Shown: one piece after another, positions 52,952-61,581 of the stretch
Numbering within the stretch: position 1 is the stretch's first letter
Layout of the letters: each line of letters opens with the position of its first letter
The notes under the pieces: model-generated
Told to the model about the DNA's origin: nothing
What the model saw: the letters and a program-made list of their open reading frames with translations, nothing else
Databases searched by the model: none
Assembly: GCF_000186465.1 (NCBI RefSeq)
Contig: NZ_GL636091.1
Coordinates: forward strand, 1,126,981-1,190,980
Direction of reading: 5' to 3'
DNA: 64,000 bases
Source of the DNA: Streptococcus australis ATCC 700641
GTDB lineage: Bacteria; Bacillota; Bacilli; Lactobacillales; Streptococcaceae
Translations under genes and position numbers: made by a program

Positions 52952-53519
52952 AATATGCGGCCTGTCTACAGCGGAAGCCGTGGAGACGGCTGTCCTAGCA
53001 GGAGCGGACTATATCGGCTTTGTATTCGCTAAGAGCAAGCGGCAAGTCAGTCTGGAGCAAGCCCATGAATTGGCGAGACTGGTGACTGGTCCGACCAAAA
53101 TTGTCGGAGTCTTTGTCTCACCCAGTCTAGAGGAGTTGGAGCAAGCCATTGCTCAGGTTCCCTTAGACATCGTTCAGATTCATGGAATGTTTGATGAAGC
53201 TCTGATACCAAAGATTTCAGTTCCCGTCATTCGTGCGATCCAGCTCAGAGATCAGGAAGCCCAAGTGTCAAGCCAGGCAGATTATCTGCTCTTTGATGCT
53301 CCAGTAGCTGGGAGTGGCCAAACCTTTGATTGGGACTTGCTGAAAGATCAGAAGATCCAGCAGGACTTCTTTATTGCAGGGGGCTTGACAGTGGACAATG
53401 TCCGCCAAGCTCGAGAGACCTTTCAGCCCTATGCTCTGGATGTCTCTTCAGGGGTCGAAACAGACGGACACAAAGATATAGAAAAGATAAAAGCATTTAT
53501 AGAAGGAGCGAAAGCATGA
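52938..53519 (+). CDS. trpF: Phosphoribosylanthranilate isomerase
   Basis: A 193-residue TIM-barrel isomerase for the Amadori step between TrpD and TrpC. The catalytic Cys is in VKICGLST, the catalytic Asp in [16 protein letters not shown], and the phosphate site is [10 protein letters not shown] and DVSSGVET. The start is a TTG at 52938 with AAGGAG 11 bases upstream inside trpC, overlapping that gene by 14 bases. It overlaps trpB by four bases. At 193 residues it is slightly short but complete. Confidence 0.95.
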   Translation: MTKVKICGLSTAEAVETAVLAGADYIGFVFAKSKRQVSLEQAHELARLVTGPTKIVGVFVSPSLEELEQAIAQVPLDIVQIHGMFDEALIPKISVPVIRAIQLRDQEAQVSSQADYLLFDAPVAGSGQTFDWDLLKDQKIQQDFFIAGGLTVDNVRQARETFQPYALDVSSGVETDGHKDIEKIKAFIEGAKA

Positions 53520-54718
53520 ACTATCAACTACCGGATGAAAAAGGGTTTTATGGAAAATTCGGGGGCCAGTTTGTCCCAGAAACCCTGATGACAGCCGTGA
53601 TCGAACTGGATAAGGCATACCGAGAAGCTAAAGCAGATCCAAGCTTTCAAGAGGAATTGGATGACTTGCTCAAGAATTATGTAGGGCGGGAAACTCCACT
53701 TTACCACGCCAAAAGCCTCTCCAAGCACATCGGTGGAGCACAAATCTACCTGAAACGGGAAGACCTCAACCATACAGGGGCTCACAAGATTAACAATGCC
53801 CTAGGTCAGGTCTTGCTGGCTAAACGGATGGGCAAGAAAAAGATCATCGCGGAGACAGGAGCTGGTCAACACGGAGTTGCAACAGCGACGGCAGCAGCAC
53901 TCTTTGAGATGGAGTGTACCATCTACATGGGGGAAGAAGATGTCAAACGCCAAGCTCTCAATGTCTTTCGGATGGAACTCTTGGGAGCAAAAGTCCATAG
54001 TGTGACAGACGGATCGCGCGTGCTGAAAGATGCGGTCAATGCCGCCCTTCGTGCATGGGTAGCTGGGATTGATGATACTCACTACATCATGGGATCTGCC
54101 CTTGGACCAGCTCCCTTCCCAGAGATTGTCCGAGATTTTCAATCCGTGATTGGTAAGGAAGCCAAACGTCAGTTTGCTGAAGTCTCAGGTGGAAAACTTC
54201 CTGACGCGGTCCTAGCCTGTATCGGTGGAGGCTCCAATGCCATTGGTATGTTCTACCCTTTCGTAGAAGACGAATCAGTAGCCATGTACGGAGCAGAAGC
54301 CTCTGGTCTTGGTTTGGATACGGGCAAACACGCGGCAACCTTTGCCAAAGGTCGTCCAGGAATTCTTCACGGAGCCTTGATGGAAGTGCTTCAAGATGCC
54401 CATGGACAGATCATGGAAGCTTTCTCTATCTCAGCTGGATTGGATTATCCTGGTGTGGGGCCAGAGCATTGCTATTTTAATGAAATTGGCCGGGCAAGCT
54501 ATGATTCCATCACGGATGAAGAAGCCCTCGAAGGATTTAAGTTGCTTTCTCGTTTGGAAGGGATCATTCCAGCATTGGAGTCCAGTCATGCTATCGCTCT
54601 AGCGCAAAAGGTCGCAACAAAAATGACTCCGGACCAAACGCTCATCGTCTGCTTATCTGGTCGTGGAGACAAGGATGTCATGCAGGTAAAAGAACGGTTT
54701 GAAGCGGAAGGGAAGTAG
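53516..54718 (+). CDS. trpB: Tryptophan synthase beta subunit
   Basis: A 400-residue PLP enzyme that joins indole and serine to form tryptophan in the alpha2-beta2 complex. The N-terminal [16 protein letters not shown] is typical. The PLP Lys is in [20 protein letters not shown], the indole site has [10 protein letters not shown], and the phosphate loop is [10 protein letters not shown]; the C-terminus has [10 protein letters not shown]. The start at 53516 overlaps trpF by four bases and has GAAGGAG upstream. The frame opens further 5' but those codons lie inside trpF. Confidence 0.98.
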   Translation: MNYQLPDEKGFYGKFGGQFVPETLMTAVIELDKAYREAKADPSFQEELDDLLKNYVGRETPLYHAKSLSKHIGGAQIYLKREDLNHTGAHKINNALGQVLLAKRMGKKKIIAETGAGQHGVATATAAALFEMECTIYMGEEDVKRQALNVFRMELLGAKVHSVTDGSRVLKDAVNAALRAWVAGIDDTHYIMGSALGPAPFPEIVRDFQSVIGKEAKRQFAEVSGGKLPDAVLACIGGGSNAIGMFYPFVEDESVAMYGAEASGLGLDTGKHAATFAKGRPGILHGALMEVLQDAHGQIMEAFSISAGLDYPGVGPEHCYFNEIGRASYDSITDEEALEGFKLLSRLEGIIPALESSHAIALAQKVATKMTPDQTLIVCLSGRGDKDVMQVKERFEAEGK

Positions 54719-54720
54719 AA

Positions 54721-55506
54721 ATGACGAAAACATTAACACAGCATTTACAAGCCATTATAGACAGCAAGCGTGGGATCTTCGTCCCTTACATCATGGCGGG
54801 GGATCACGAGCGTGGACTGGATGGCCTCTTTGACACCATCCAACTCTTAGAAGAAAGTGGAGCATCGTCTATTGAAGTTGGTATTCCATGGTCGGACCCT
54901 GTAGCGGATGGGCCAGTCATCGAAATGGCTGGGCAACGTAGTTTGGCCAAGGGAGTGACTTTAACAGCTATAGTAAAAAAACTCCAAGAACAAGAGACCA
55001 AGATTCCTCTGGTCATCATGACCTATATCAATCCGGTCTACCAATATGGGATTGAAGCCTTTATTAAAGAATTGGCTTCTACCTCTGTCAAAGGCTTGAT
55101 CATTCCAGATCTGCCAAATGAACATGCGGATATGATGGCACCTTACTTGGAAGGAAGTGATATTGCCCTTGTTCCTTTGGTCAGCTTGACCACAGGTATC
55201 GAACGGCAGAAGGCCTTGATCCAAGAAGCAGAAGGCTTTATCTATGCGGTAGCTATCAATGGGGTTACTGGGAAAATGGGCAACTACCGGGATGACTTGG
55301 ATCAGCACTTAGCGACCTTAAGAGACTTGGCCACTATTCCAGTACTGACAGGCTTTGGGGTCTCTACCAAAGAAGATATCCAACGCTTTAATCAGGTATC
55401 GGATGGTGTCATCGTGGGGTCGAAAATTGTTCGGGACCTTCATGAGGGTAAAACCAGCGATGTTAAGGACTTTGTAGACTATGGTTCACACTTTATTAAA
55501 TGCTAA
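54721..55506 (+). CDS. trpA: Tryptophan synthase alpha subunit
   Basis: A 261-residue TIM-barrel subunit that cleaves indole-3-glycerol phosphate and sends indole to TrpB. The catalytic Glu is in [19 protein letters not shown] and the catalytic Asp in [11 protein letters not shown]; the phosphate loop shows [10 protein letters not shown] and GVIVGSKIV. It starts two bases after trpB and ends the operon. Only a weak AT-rich hairpin (about 55535-55566) follows, so termination may be incomplete. Confidence 0.97.
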   Translation: MTKTLTQHLQAIIDSKRGIFVPYIMAGDHERGLDGLFDTIQLLEESGASSIEVGIPWSDPVADGPVIEMAGQRSLAKGVTLTAIVKKLQEQETKIPLVIMTYINPVYQYGIEAFIKELASTSVKGLIIPDLPNEHADMMAPYLEGSDIALVPLVSLTTGIERQKALIQEAEGFIYAVAINGVTGKMGNYRDDLDQHLATLRDLATIPVLTGFGVSTKEDIQRFNQVSDGVIVGSKIVRDLHEGKTSDVKDFVDYGSHFIKC

Positions 55507-55570
55507 GGATAAGAAAAATTACAAAATTTAATAAATTTTCAGAAAATTACTTCTCTTCTGAAAATCTTTG

Positions 55571-55579
55571 TGGTATAAT
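55571..55579 (+). promoter_or_regulatory. Extended -10 promoter of the AliA-like gene
   Basis: TGG-TATAAT, 37 bases before the ATG, which has TAGGAG ten bases upstream. Confidence 0.65.
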
Positions 55580-55615
55580 CTTATGACAACCTTAAAAATT
55601 TATTAGGAGTAAACA

Positions 55616-57622
55616 ATGAAAAAAAGAAATGTCATTGCTCTTGCAGGAGTAGCTCTTCTTTCAGCAGGTATTCTTGCAGCATGTTCCGGTGGTTCTAAAT
55701 CATCAAGCTCAAGCTCAAGCTCAAAATCAAGTGAAGCAGGTCAAAAATTCTCTTACGTCTATGAGACAGAACCTGAAAACTTGAACTACATCACATCTGG
55801 TAAAGCTGCAACCCATGAAATCACAGGAAACTTGATCGATGGATTGTTTGAAAACGACAAGTATGGAAATTTGATTCCTTCACTTGCTAAAGATTGGACA
55901 GTTTCAGAAGATGGCTTGACTTATACTTACAAACTTCGTGATGATGCCAAATGGTATGATTCAGAAGGGGAAGAGTATGCGGACGTGACGGCAGATGACT
56001 TCGTTGCAGGTATCAAATATGCTGCTGACCACAAGTCTGAAATGCTCTACATCATTCAAAACTCTATCAAGGGCTTGAATGATTATGTTGAAGGTAAGAC
56101 TTCAGACTTCAAAAATGTAGGCATTAAAGCAGTCGATGATCATACCCTTCAAATCACTTTGAACCAAGCAGAGCCTTTCTGGAATTCTAAGTTGACTCTT
56201 GGAATCACTTTCCCAATCAACGAGAAGTTCGTAGAATCTAAAGGGGATAAATTTGCCCAAGCAAGTGACACGAGTTCCCTTCTTTACAATGGTCCATACA
56301 TCTTGAAGAGCTTTACTTCTAAATCATCTATCGAGATGAGCAAGAATGAAAACTACTGGGATAAGGACAACGTTCACATCACAGATGTTAAGCTAGAGTA
56401 CTATGATGGTCAAGACCAAAGTAAATTGGCTAACTCATTTGAGGACAACGCTCTTAGCCTTGCTAAATTGTTCCCGACTGGACCTGGATTTACAGACCAA
56501 GCTAAGAAGTTTAAAGATGAGATCATCTACACTCCTCAAGATGCCAGCACCTTCGTTATCGGTGTGAATATCGACCGTCAGTCTTACAAGTACACTGCAA
56601 AAACAACAGATGAAGAAAAATCATCTACTAAGAAAGCTCTTTTGAACAAAGACTTCCGTCAAGCAATCAGCTTTGCCTTTGACCGTGAATCTTATGCTGC
56701 TCAAGCAAATGGTAAAGATGGAGCAAGCAAACTGATCCGTAACTTGTACATCCCACCTACATTCGTTCAAGCAGATGGCAAGACCTTCGGTGAGATGGTT
56801 AAATCTGAGTTGGTGACTTATGGAGACGAGTGGAAAGATGCAAATCTTGACGATGGTCAGAATGGTCTTTACAACGAAAAACAAGCTAAAGAAGAGTTTG
56901 CAAAAGCAAAATCTGCACTTGAAGCAGACGGTGTGAAATTCCCAATCCACTTGGATATGCCAGTTGACCAAACGACTCAATCTAAGGTTCAACGTGCTCA
57001 ATCTTTCAAACAATCGGTTGAAAGTACGCTTGGAAAAGAAAACGTCGTTGTCGACATCCATATGGTATCCAAAGAAGACCTCTTGAACGTGACGCTCTTT
57101 GCTGCTAAAGCAGAAGACGAAGACTGGGATATCTCAGATAACGTTGGTTGGAGCCCAGACTATCAAGACCCATCAACTTACCTTGATATCTTGAAAGCTT
57201 CTTCTGGTGAAAACACTCGTACCTTCCTTGGATTTGACCCAAGCGAAAACAATGAGGCAGCTAAGAAAGTTGGCTTGTACGACTTTGAGAAGATGGTAAC
57301 AGAAGCAGGAGCTGAAACACAAGACCTTAACAAACGTTATGAGAAATATGCTGCAGCTCAAGCTTGGTTGACGGATAGTGCTTTGGTCATCCCAACTACT
57401 TCTAAGACTGGTCGTCCATTCTTGACTCGTGTCGTACCATTCTCAGCACCATTTGGCTGGACTGGTGGTAAAGGGAAAGACAACGTTGTCTACAAAGGTA
57501 TGGAACTTCAAGATAAGCCTGTAACAACCGAAGACTACAACAAAGCTCTTGAAAAATGGAAGAAAGAGCAAGCAGAGTCTAACCAAAAAGCTCAAGAAGA
57601 ATTAAAAGATCACGTGAAATAA
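55616..57622 (+). CDS. Oligopeptide ABC transporter substrate-binding lipoprotein (AliA/AmiA-like)
   Basis: A 668-residue peptide-binding lipoprotein of the SBP_bac_5 (OppA) family. The signal peptide ends in the lipobox LAAC (Cys about residue 23), then a Ser-rich linker. The binding domain shows YETEPENLNYITSGKAATHEI, GNLIPSLAKDWTVSEDGLTYTYKLRDDAKWYDSEG and DLALNVGWSPDYQDP-like late motifs (here ISDNVGWSPDYQDPSTYLDI). In streptococci AmiA, AliA and AliB share the AmiCDEF permease, which is not in this window. Such orphan receptors supply peptides for nutrition and also sense signals. Codon bias suggests strong expression, and the long terminator follows. Confidence 0.93.
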   Translation: MKKRNVIALAGVALLSAGILAACSGGSKSSSSSSSSKSSEAGQKFSYVYETEPENLNYITSGKAATHEITGNLIDGLFENDKYGNLIPSLAKDWTVSEDGLTYTYKLRDDAKWYDSEGEEYADVTADDFVAGIKYAADHKSEMLYIIQNSIKGLNDYVEGKTSDFKNVGIKAVDDHTLQITLNQAEPFWNSKLTLGITFPINEKFVESKGDKFAQASDTSSLLYNGPYILKSFTSKSSIEMSKNENYWDKDNVHITDVKLEYYDGQDQSKLANSFEDNALSLAKLFPTGPGFTDQAKKFKDEIIYTPQDASTFVIGVNIDRQSYKYTAKTTDEEKSSTKKALLNKDFRQAISFAFDRESYAAQANGKDGASKLIRNLYIPPTFVQADGKTFGEMVKSELVTYGDEWKDANLDDGQNGLYNEKQAKEEFAKAKSALEADGVKFPIHLDMPVDQTTQSKVQRAQSFKQSVESTLGKENVVVDIHMVSKEDLLNVTLFAAKAEDEDWDISDNVGWSPDYQDPSTYLDILKASSGENTRTFLGFDPSENNEAAKKVGLYDFEKMVTEAGAETQDLNKRYEKYAAAQAWLTDSALVIPTTSKTGRPFLTRVVPFSAPFGWTGGKGKDNVVYKGMELQDKPVTTEDYNKALEKWKKEQAESNQKAQEELKDHVK

Positions 57623-57631
57623 ACATCTTTT

Positions 57632-57661
57632 GATCGAGGCAAATTTGCCTCGATTTTTTTC
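57632..57661 (+). terminator. Intrinsic terminator after the AliA-like gene
   Basis: ATCGAGGCAAA / TTTGCCTCGAT hairpin with a run of seven T. Confidence 0.92.
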
Positions 57662-57672
57662 TTGTTCAGAAT

Positions 57673-57701
57673 TTGCTATAAAAGCGCTTACATAGTATAA
57701 T
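57673..57701 (+). promoter_or_regulatory. Promoter with a CcpA cre-like site
   Basis: TTGCTA, 17-base spacer, TATAAT. The spacer holds ATAAAAGCGCTTACA (57678-57692), which fits the cre pattern WTGNAANCGNWNNCA except for one position. Carbon-catabolite control by CcpA is therefore likely, as repression because the site lies between the hexamers. Confidence 0.6.
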
Positions 57702-57736
57702 AGCTGTATTGATTACAAAATAGTGAGGTCTCTTTT

Positions 57737-60700
57737 ATGAAAAAGAAAACAGTGGTGTCCATGGTGGCTTCAAGCCTGCTACTAGCTCCATTTGTCTTAA
57801 ATCAAGTGGTAGCAGCAGATGAGAACCTAGCAGAGCTTGCTCCGAAGAAAGAAGTCGTGACTCAGGTGGCTCCGGAGCCTGTAGCTTCTGAAGGAGCAGC
57901 TTCCCAATCTCAAGCAGACCAGTCTGCATCCGCTCCAAGTGTGGAACCTAAGAAGGAAGTAGAGACTTCTGAACCTGCAGGACCGAGTCCAATTGGTCCG
58001 GCAGAGACGGAGAAGGTTGACCAGCCAGTCGGACAAGAAAAGACCGTGACGGTAACTGAGAAAACAAATCTTCCACAGGCACCTCAGGGGGCAGGTGTTC
58101 CGGCTAGTCCAGTGGTTTCGACGGGAACATCAACTCCTGCTACAGGACAAGCCTTGACCTCTTATACAGGAAGCTTGGCAAATAGTGAGCTCAAGGACAA
58201 GGAATTAACGGTTCAAAATGCTGTTGATGAATTGCTTCAGTGGGCTGCGACGGATTCCAAACAGGTCGGTCAATCGGCTGCGGATCGGGAACGCTTTGCT
58301 AAGAGTCTAGGAATGATCAGTACTCAAGAAGACTTGAACCGCAAGGTCAGTCAAGAAGAGCTGACCAATATGTATAGCATTGCTAAGAAACTCTATGATG
58401 CCTATCGGTCTGAAAAGAAAGCTCCTCTCTTTTTAAATGGGCGGGCTCAACCCATCTTCCCTTATACAACTGGGGAAAAATCAGATGAAGACTACCACTA
58501 TGAGGATAGCGAAATCGTCCGCTTCCCAGTCTATGTGGAGACCGATTACGATACAGATGCGGATGGCAAGCCGGATCTAGTCAAGGCCATTGTCCAGTTG
58601 CCTAAGGCGGTTGCCAGAGGAGACTTTAAGGCGGCGACCATTCTGGAAGCACGTCCTTATGTAGCAGGAACCTTGGATGAGAACTATGTGACTCTTGAAA
58701 GCTTGGGCTTGCCGACAGATGGCTCCTATGATATGAAGAAGTTGCGGAAGCAACCGGCTAAACGTCAGGCAGTTGGAAACTCGTCAACAGTAGAAGCGGC
58801 TAAGAAGGCCAAGGCTTCGGATTGGTATTACTACAGTCCCTACGAGTATATCTATGACTATGAAAATCTCAACTGGTACGACTATTTCTTGGTCAGAGGC
58901 TATGCTTTTATCTCCAGTGCAGGACTTGGTACCAAGGGATCAGAAGGATTTAACACCACAGGATCTGATCTCGAAATCAATGCCTTTAAGAATATTATCG
59001 AGTGGGTCAATGGCAAACGCAAGGCCTACACCGATAAGACCAGCAATGTCGAAATCAAGGCAGACTGGGCTACAGGAAATGTTGCCATGACCGGTCTATC
59101 CTGGGCTGGAACAACGACCTTTGGTGTGGCAGGTACAGGAGTCGAAGGTCTAAAGACCATCGTACCAGCTGCTGGGATTGCTTCTTGGTATGATTATTTC
59201 AATAGTCAAGGAACAGCCTATGGGAACCCACCATATAGTGATTTATCTTGGTTATCCCTCTATGTCGGGACTCGGATTCTAGATGAAAAAGACTGGGCTG
59301 GTATTTGGCAAAATTATGCCAACTATATCAACCAGCTCAACAAGGATCAAAATGCGCACGAACGCAATTACAGCGATGTCTGGAAGGAGCGGGATTATAC
59401 CCTTCATCCTGAAAAATTCAAGACCAGTGCCCTCTTGGTTCACGGCTTGAATGATGACAACGTTAAAACCAAGCATTTTGAACTCATGTACGATGCCCTC
59501 AAGAAGGCAGGCCAAAATGTCAAGCTCTATCTCCACCAGGGAGACCACGTCTATCCAGCAGCCATGTCTCGTGGTTATGGTATCCAGGCCAATGGCCAAG
59601 ATTTCTATGACCTGCTCAATACCTGGTTGACCCATTACCTCTATGGCGTGGACAATCAGGTCGAAAACTTGCCAGCGGTTTTAGCACAGAACAACTATGA
59701 CCCAAGCAAGTGGACCACTTATGATAACTGGAAGACTTCACAACGCCTCTTCCTCAATGCCCAGTCGAAACGCTTGGAAGAGACGATTTCAAGTGATTAC
59801 GCAGGAGCTGGCATAGAGATTGCTAAACGCAACGAAACTGTGAGCCAAGGTTCTTCAAAAGCCAACATGACCTTTGTGTCAGAAGTGACAGAAGATACTA
59901 CCATCAAAGGGCATATCCCTGTGCACTTCAAGGCAGCCCTGGCTAAGGGGAAAGGCAAAAACTTCCAGATCAATGCCCTTTTAGTCGACGTCTCTGATGA
60001 GGAATTTGATGTGGTCAGCAACGGTGGCGTCAAAGCAGATAAAAAAGCAGACGGCTTCTGGATGGGAGGTAACCTTTCTAATCTCTCTGTAGCAGAGTTT
60101 GAGACCATTAAGACCAAATACAAGGTCATTGCCAAAGGATGGATCAACCTGGCCAACCCTGAGTCTGGCTATGATTCAGCTAGTTCAAGAAATAGTATCG
60201 AGCCAAAAGTTGGAGAATTCCACGACTATACGGTCCATCTTCAACCAAACCTCTATACGGTTAAAAAGGGCCACAAGCTAGCCCTAGTCTTCAATACCTA
60301 TGATCCATCTGACTTAACCGTTGAAAATCCTTATGAAGTCACCTTCAAGACAGATTCGATCCGTGCGAGCATTCCGATTGTAGAAGGGACGCGTTCGCAA
60401 GTAGCTACTTATCTTCCTAACGCAGCTGATACAGCATATGCTGCCCTTCCTGAGATTCAAGGAGCCAAATTGGTAGAACCAGCGGTTCATTACATCGAAG
60501 AATACCATCTGCCAGTCCTTCCAGATCCTGAAAGATATGGTAAATCAGAGATTCCTGCTAGTACAAATCTTCGTCCTCTCGTCAAAACGGCTGAGAAAGA
60601 AACTGCAAAACCAGAATCTCTATCTGTTGCTTATGGACAAACATTTGTCTATGAGACGGGTAAAGCAGTTGTTGCAGCGCAAGAAAAAGCAGATCAGCTT

Positions 60701-60808
60701 CCTCAAACAGGCACTGAAGAGGAATGGATAGGATTCTATGGGTTAGGTACCCTCCTCTTGTCTAGCCTTCTTTTCTGGAAGAAAAAGAAAGAAGATGTCC
60801 AAGGCTGA
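57737..60808 (+). CDS. Cell-wall-anchored Xaa-Pro dipeptidyl-peptidase-like S15 enzyme
   Basis: A 1023-residue secreted serine hydrolase. The signal peptide ends at about residue 31 (VVAADE). Residues 35-150 are a Pro/Ala/Glu-rich, low-complexity stalk. The S15 alpha/beta-hydrolase domain has nucleophile Ser455 in GLSWAG, a candidate Asp at 573 or 574 (HGLNDD) and His604 in GDHVYP. A beta-sandwich C-terminal domain typical of PepX/CocE (residues about 690-930) follows. The end is a sortase signal, LPQTG at 988-992, then a hydrophobic helix and KKKKEDVQG. It would remove X-Pro dipeptides from proline-rich host proteins or peptides outside the cell, as reported for S. gordonii. It is thus a natural partner of the peptide receptor upstream. 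Confidence 0.92.
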   Translation: MKKKTVVSMVASSLLLAPFVLNQVVAADENLAELAPKKEVVTQVAPEPVASEGAASQSQADQSASAPSVEPKKEVETSEPAGPSPIGPAETEKVDQPVGQEKTVTVTEKTNLPQAPQGAGVPASPVVSTGTSTPATGQALTSYTGSLANSELKDKELTVQNAVDELLQWAATDSKQVGQSAADRERFAKSLGMISTQEDLNRKVSQEELTNMYSIAKKLYDAYRSEKKAPLFLNGRAQPIFPYTTGEKSDEDYHYEDSEIVRFPVYVETDYDTDADGKPDLVKAIVQLPKAVARGDFKAATILEARPYVAGTLDENYVTLESLGLPTDGSYDMKKLRKQPAKRQAVGNSSTVEAAKKAKASDWYYYSPYEYIYDYENLNWYDYFLVRGYAFISSAGLGTKGSEGFNTTGSDLEINAFKNIIEWVNGKRKAYTDKTSNVEIKADWATGNVAMTGLSWAGTTTFGVAGTGVEGLKTIVPAAGIASWYDYFNSQGTAYGNPPYSDLSWLSLYVGTRILDEKDWAGIWQNYANYINQLNKDQNAHERNYSDVWKERDYTLHPEKFKTSALLVHGLNDDNVKTKHFELMYDALKKAGQNVKLYLHQGDHVYPAAMSRGYGIQANGQDFYDLLNTWLTHYLYGVDNQVENLPAVLAQNNYDPSKWTTYDNWKTSQRLFLNAQSKRLEETISSDYAGAGIEIAKRNETVSQGSSKANMTFVSEVTEDTTIKGHIPVHFKAALAKGKGKNFQINALLVDVSDEEFDVVSNGGVKADKKADGFWMGGNLSNLSVAEFETIKTKYKVIAKGWINLANPESGYDSASSRNSIEPKVGEFHDYTVHLQPNLYTVKKGHKLALVFNTYDPSDLTVENPYEVTFKTDSIRASIPIVEGTRSQVATYLPNAADTAYAALPEIQGAKLVEPAVHYIEEYHLPVLPDPERYGKSEIPASTNLRPLVKTAEKETAKPESLSVAYGQTFVYETGKAVVAAQEKADQLPQTGTEEEWIGFYGLGTLLLSSLLFWKKKKEDVQG

Positions 60809-60901
60809 GAACGTAGCAAATATTTCTAAAAACTTGAATTTTGGTGTAGAATAGAACTATCAATGAGAGATTAGTGGAAAGCACTGATCAAAGGAGGAAC
60901 T

Positions 60902-61216
60902 ATGGTACATGTACTAACAGATGCAACATTTGAACAAGAAACTAGCCAAGGCTTGGTCTTGGTGGACTTTTGGGCAACTTGGTGTGGTCCTTGCCGGATG
61001 CAGGCACCAATCTTGGAACAGTTGGCAGAAGAGATCCATGAAGATGACTTGAAGATCTTTAAGATGGATGTGGATGAAAATCCAAACACTGCTCGTAACT
61101 TCGGCATCATGTCCATCCCAACACTCTTGTTCAAGAAAGATGGCCAAGTGGTGAAACAAGTCGCTGGTGTTCACACCAAAGAACAACTCAAAGCGATTGT
61201 TGCGGAATTAAGCTAA
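60902..61216 (+). CDS. trxA: Thioredoxin
   Basis: A 104-residue cytoplasmic disulfide reductase with the active site WCGPC (Trp27, Cys28, Cys31). The fold is complete: VLVDFWATWCGPCR, IFKMDVDENPNTARNFGIMSIPTLLFKKDGQVV with the cis-Pro in SIPT, and the C-terminal helix TKEQLKAIVAELS. Reduced by thioredoxin reductase, it serves ribonucleotide reductase, peroxidases and methionine sulfoxide reductases. It starts after AAAGGAGG and is monocistronic with a terminator. Confidence 0.96.
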   Translation: MVHVLTDATFEQETSQGLVLVDFWATWCGPCRMQAPILEQLAEEIHEDDLKIFKMDVDENPNTARNFGIMSIPTLLFKKDGQVVKQVAGVHTKEQLKAIVAELS

Positions 61217-61221
61217 GATAA

Positions 61222-61288
61222 AAAAAGCCCATGCTTCTTAGCGAATCAAGCTCGTTCATTTCCGATGATGGAAGTGGGCGAGTTTTTT
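61222..61288 (+). terminator. Intrinsic terminator after trxA
   Basis: AAAAAAGCCCA-tg-CTTC / GAAG-TGGGC-gag-TTTTTT, a long stem with a large, partly paired loop. Confidence 0.7.
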
Positions 61289-61324
61289 CTTTTTATGAAT
61301 TTGTTAACAGAATAAGATAAGGAA

Positions 61325-61353
61325 TTGACAGCGCTTTCCTAAGGTGTTAGAAT
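61325..61353 (+). promoter_or_regulatory. Orphan promoter with cre-like site ahead of repeat copy B
   Basis: TTGACA, 17-base spacer, TAGAAT on the plus strand. TGACAGCGCTTTCCT (61326-61340) fits the cre pattern TGNNWNCGNTTNCAW with one mismatch and overlaps the -35. No plus-strand gene follows; the first thing transcribed would be the structured repeat at 61383. Confidence 0.6.
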
Positions 61354-61382
61354 GAACCTGTGGTTTACTATAAAATATAAGA

Positions 61383-61562
61383 AAGAGAGTGGGACAGAAA
61401 TCGGTCATTCGTTAGAATTCGATTTCGTCGTCCCACCTCCGCACAGTTGAGTAGGGCTGTAAAAGCTGATGAAATCAGCGTAGTAGAGCCCACTCAACCA
61501 CTGCGTCTTGCTCGACAATCCAAAGACAATTGAAAGGCTAGAACTTTTGTCCCAGCCTCTTC
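61383..61562 (+). repeat. Two-stem structured repeat, copy B
   Basis: Nearly identical to copy A at 47413 and in the same orientation; I count three base substitutions and a two-base length difference. Both main stems are kept. Two of the changes (GAGAGGCTAGGAC to GAAAGGCTAGAAC) weaken the final terminator-like hairpin. A promoter lies about 30 bases upstream, so this copy could be made as a small RNA. It ends next to the convergent alpha-amylase gene. Confidence 0.8.
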
Positions 61563-61581
61563 AGTCAATTAAATTTTCTAG

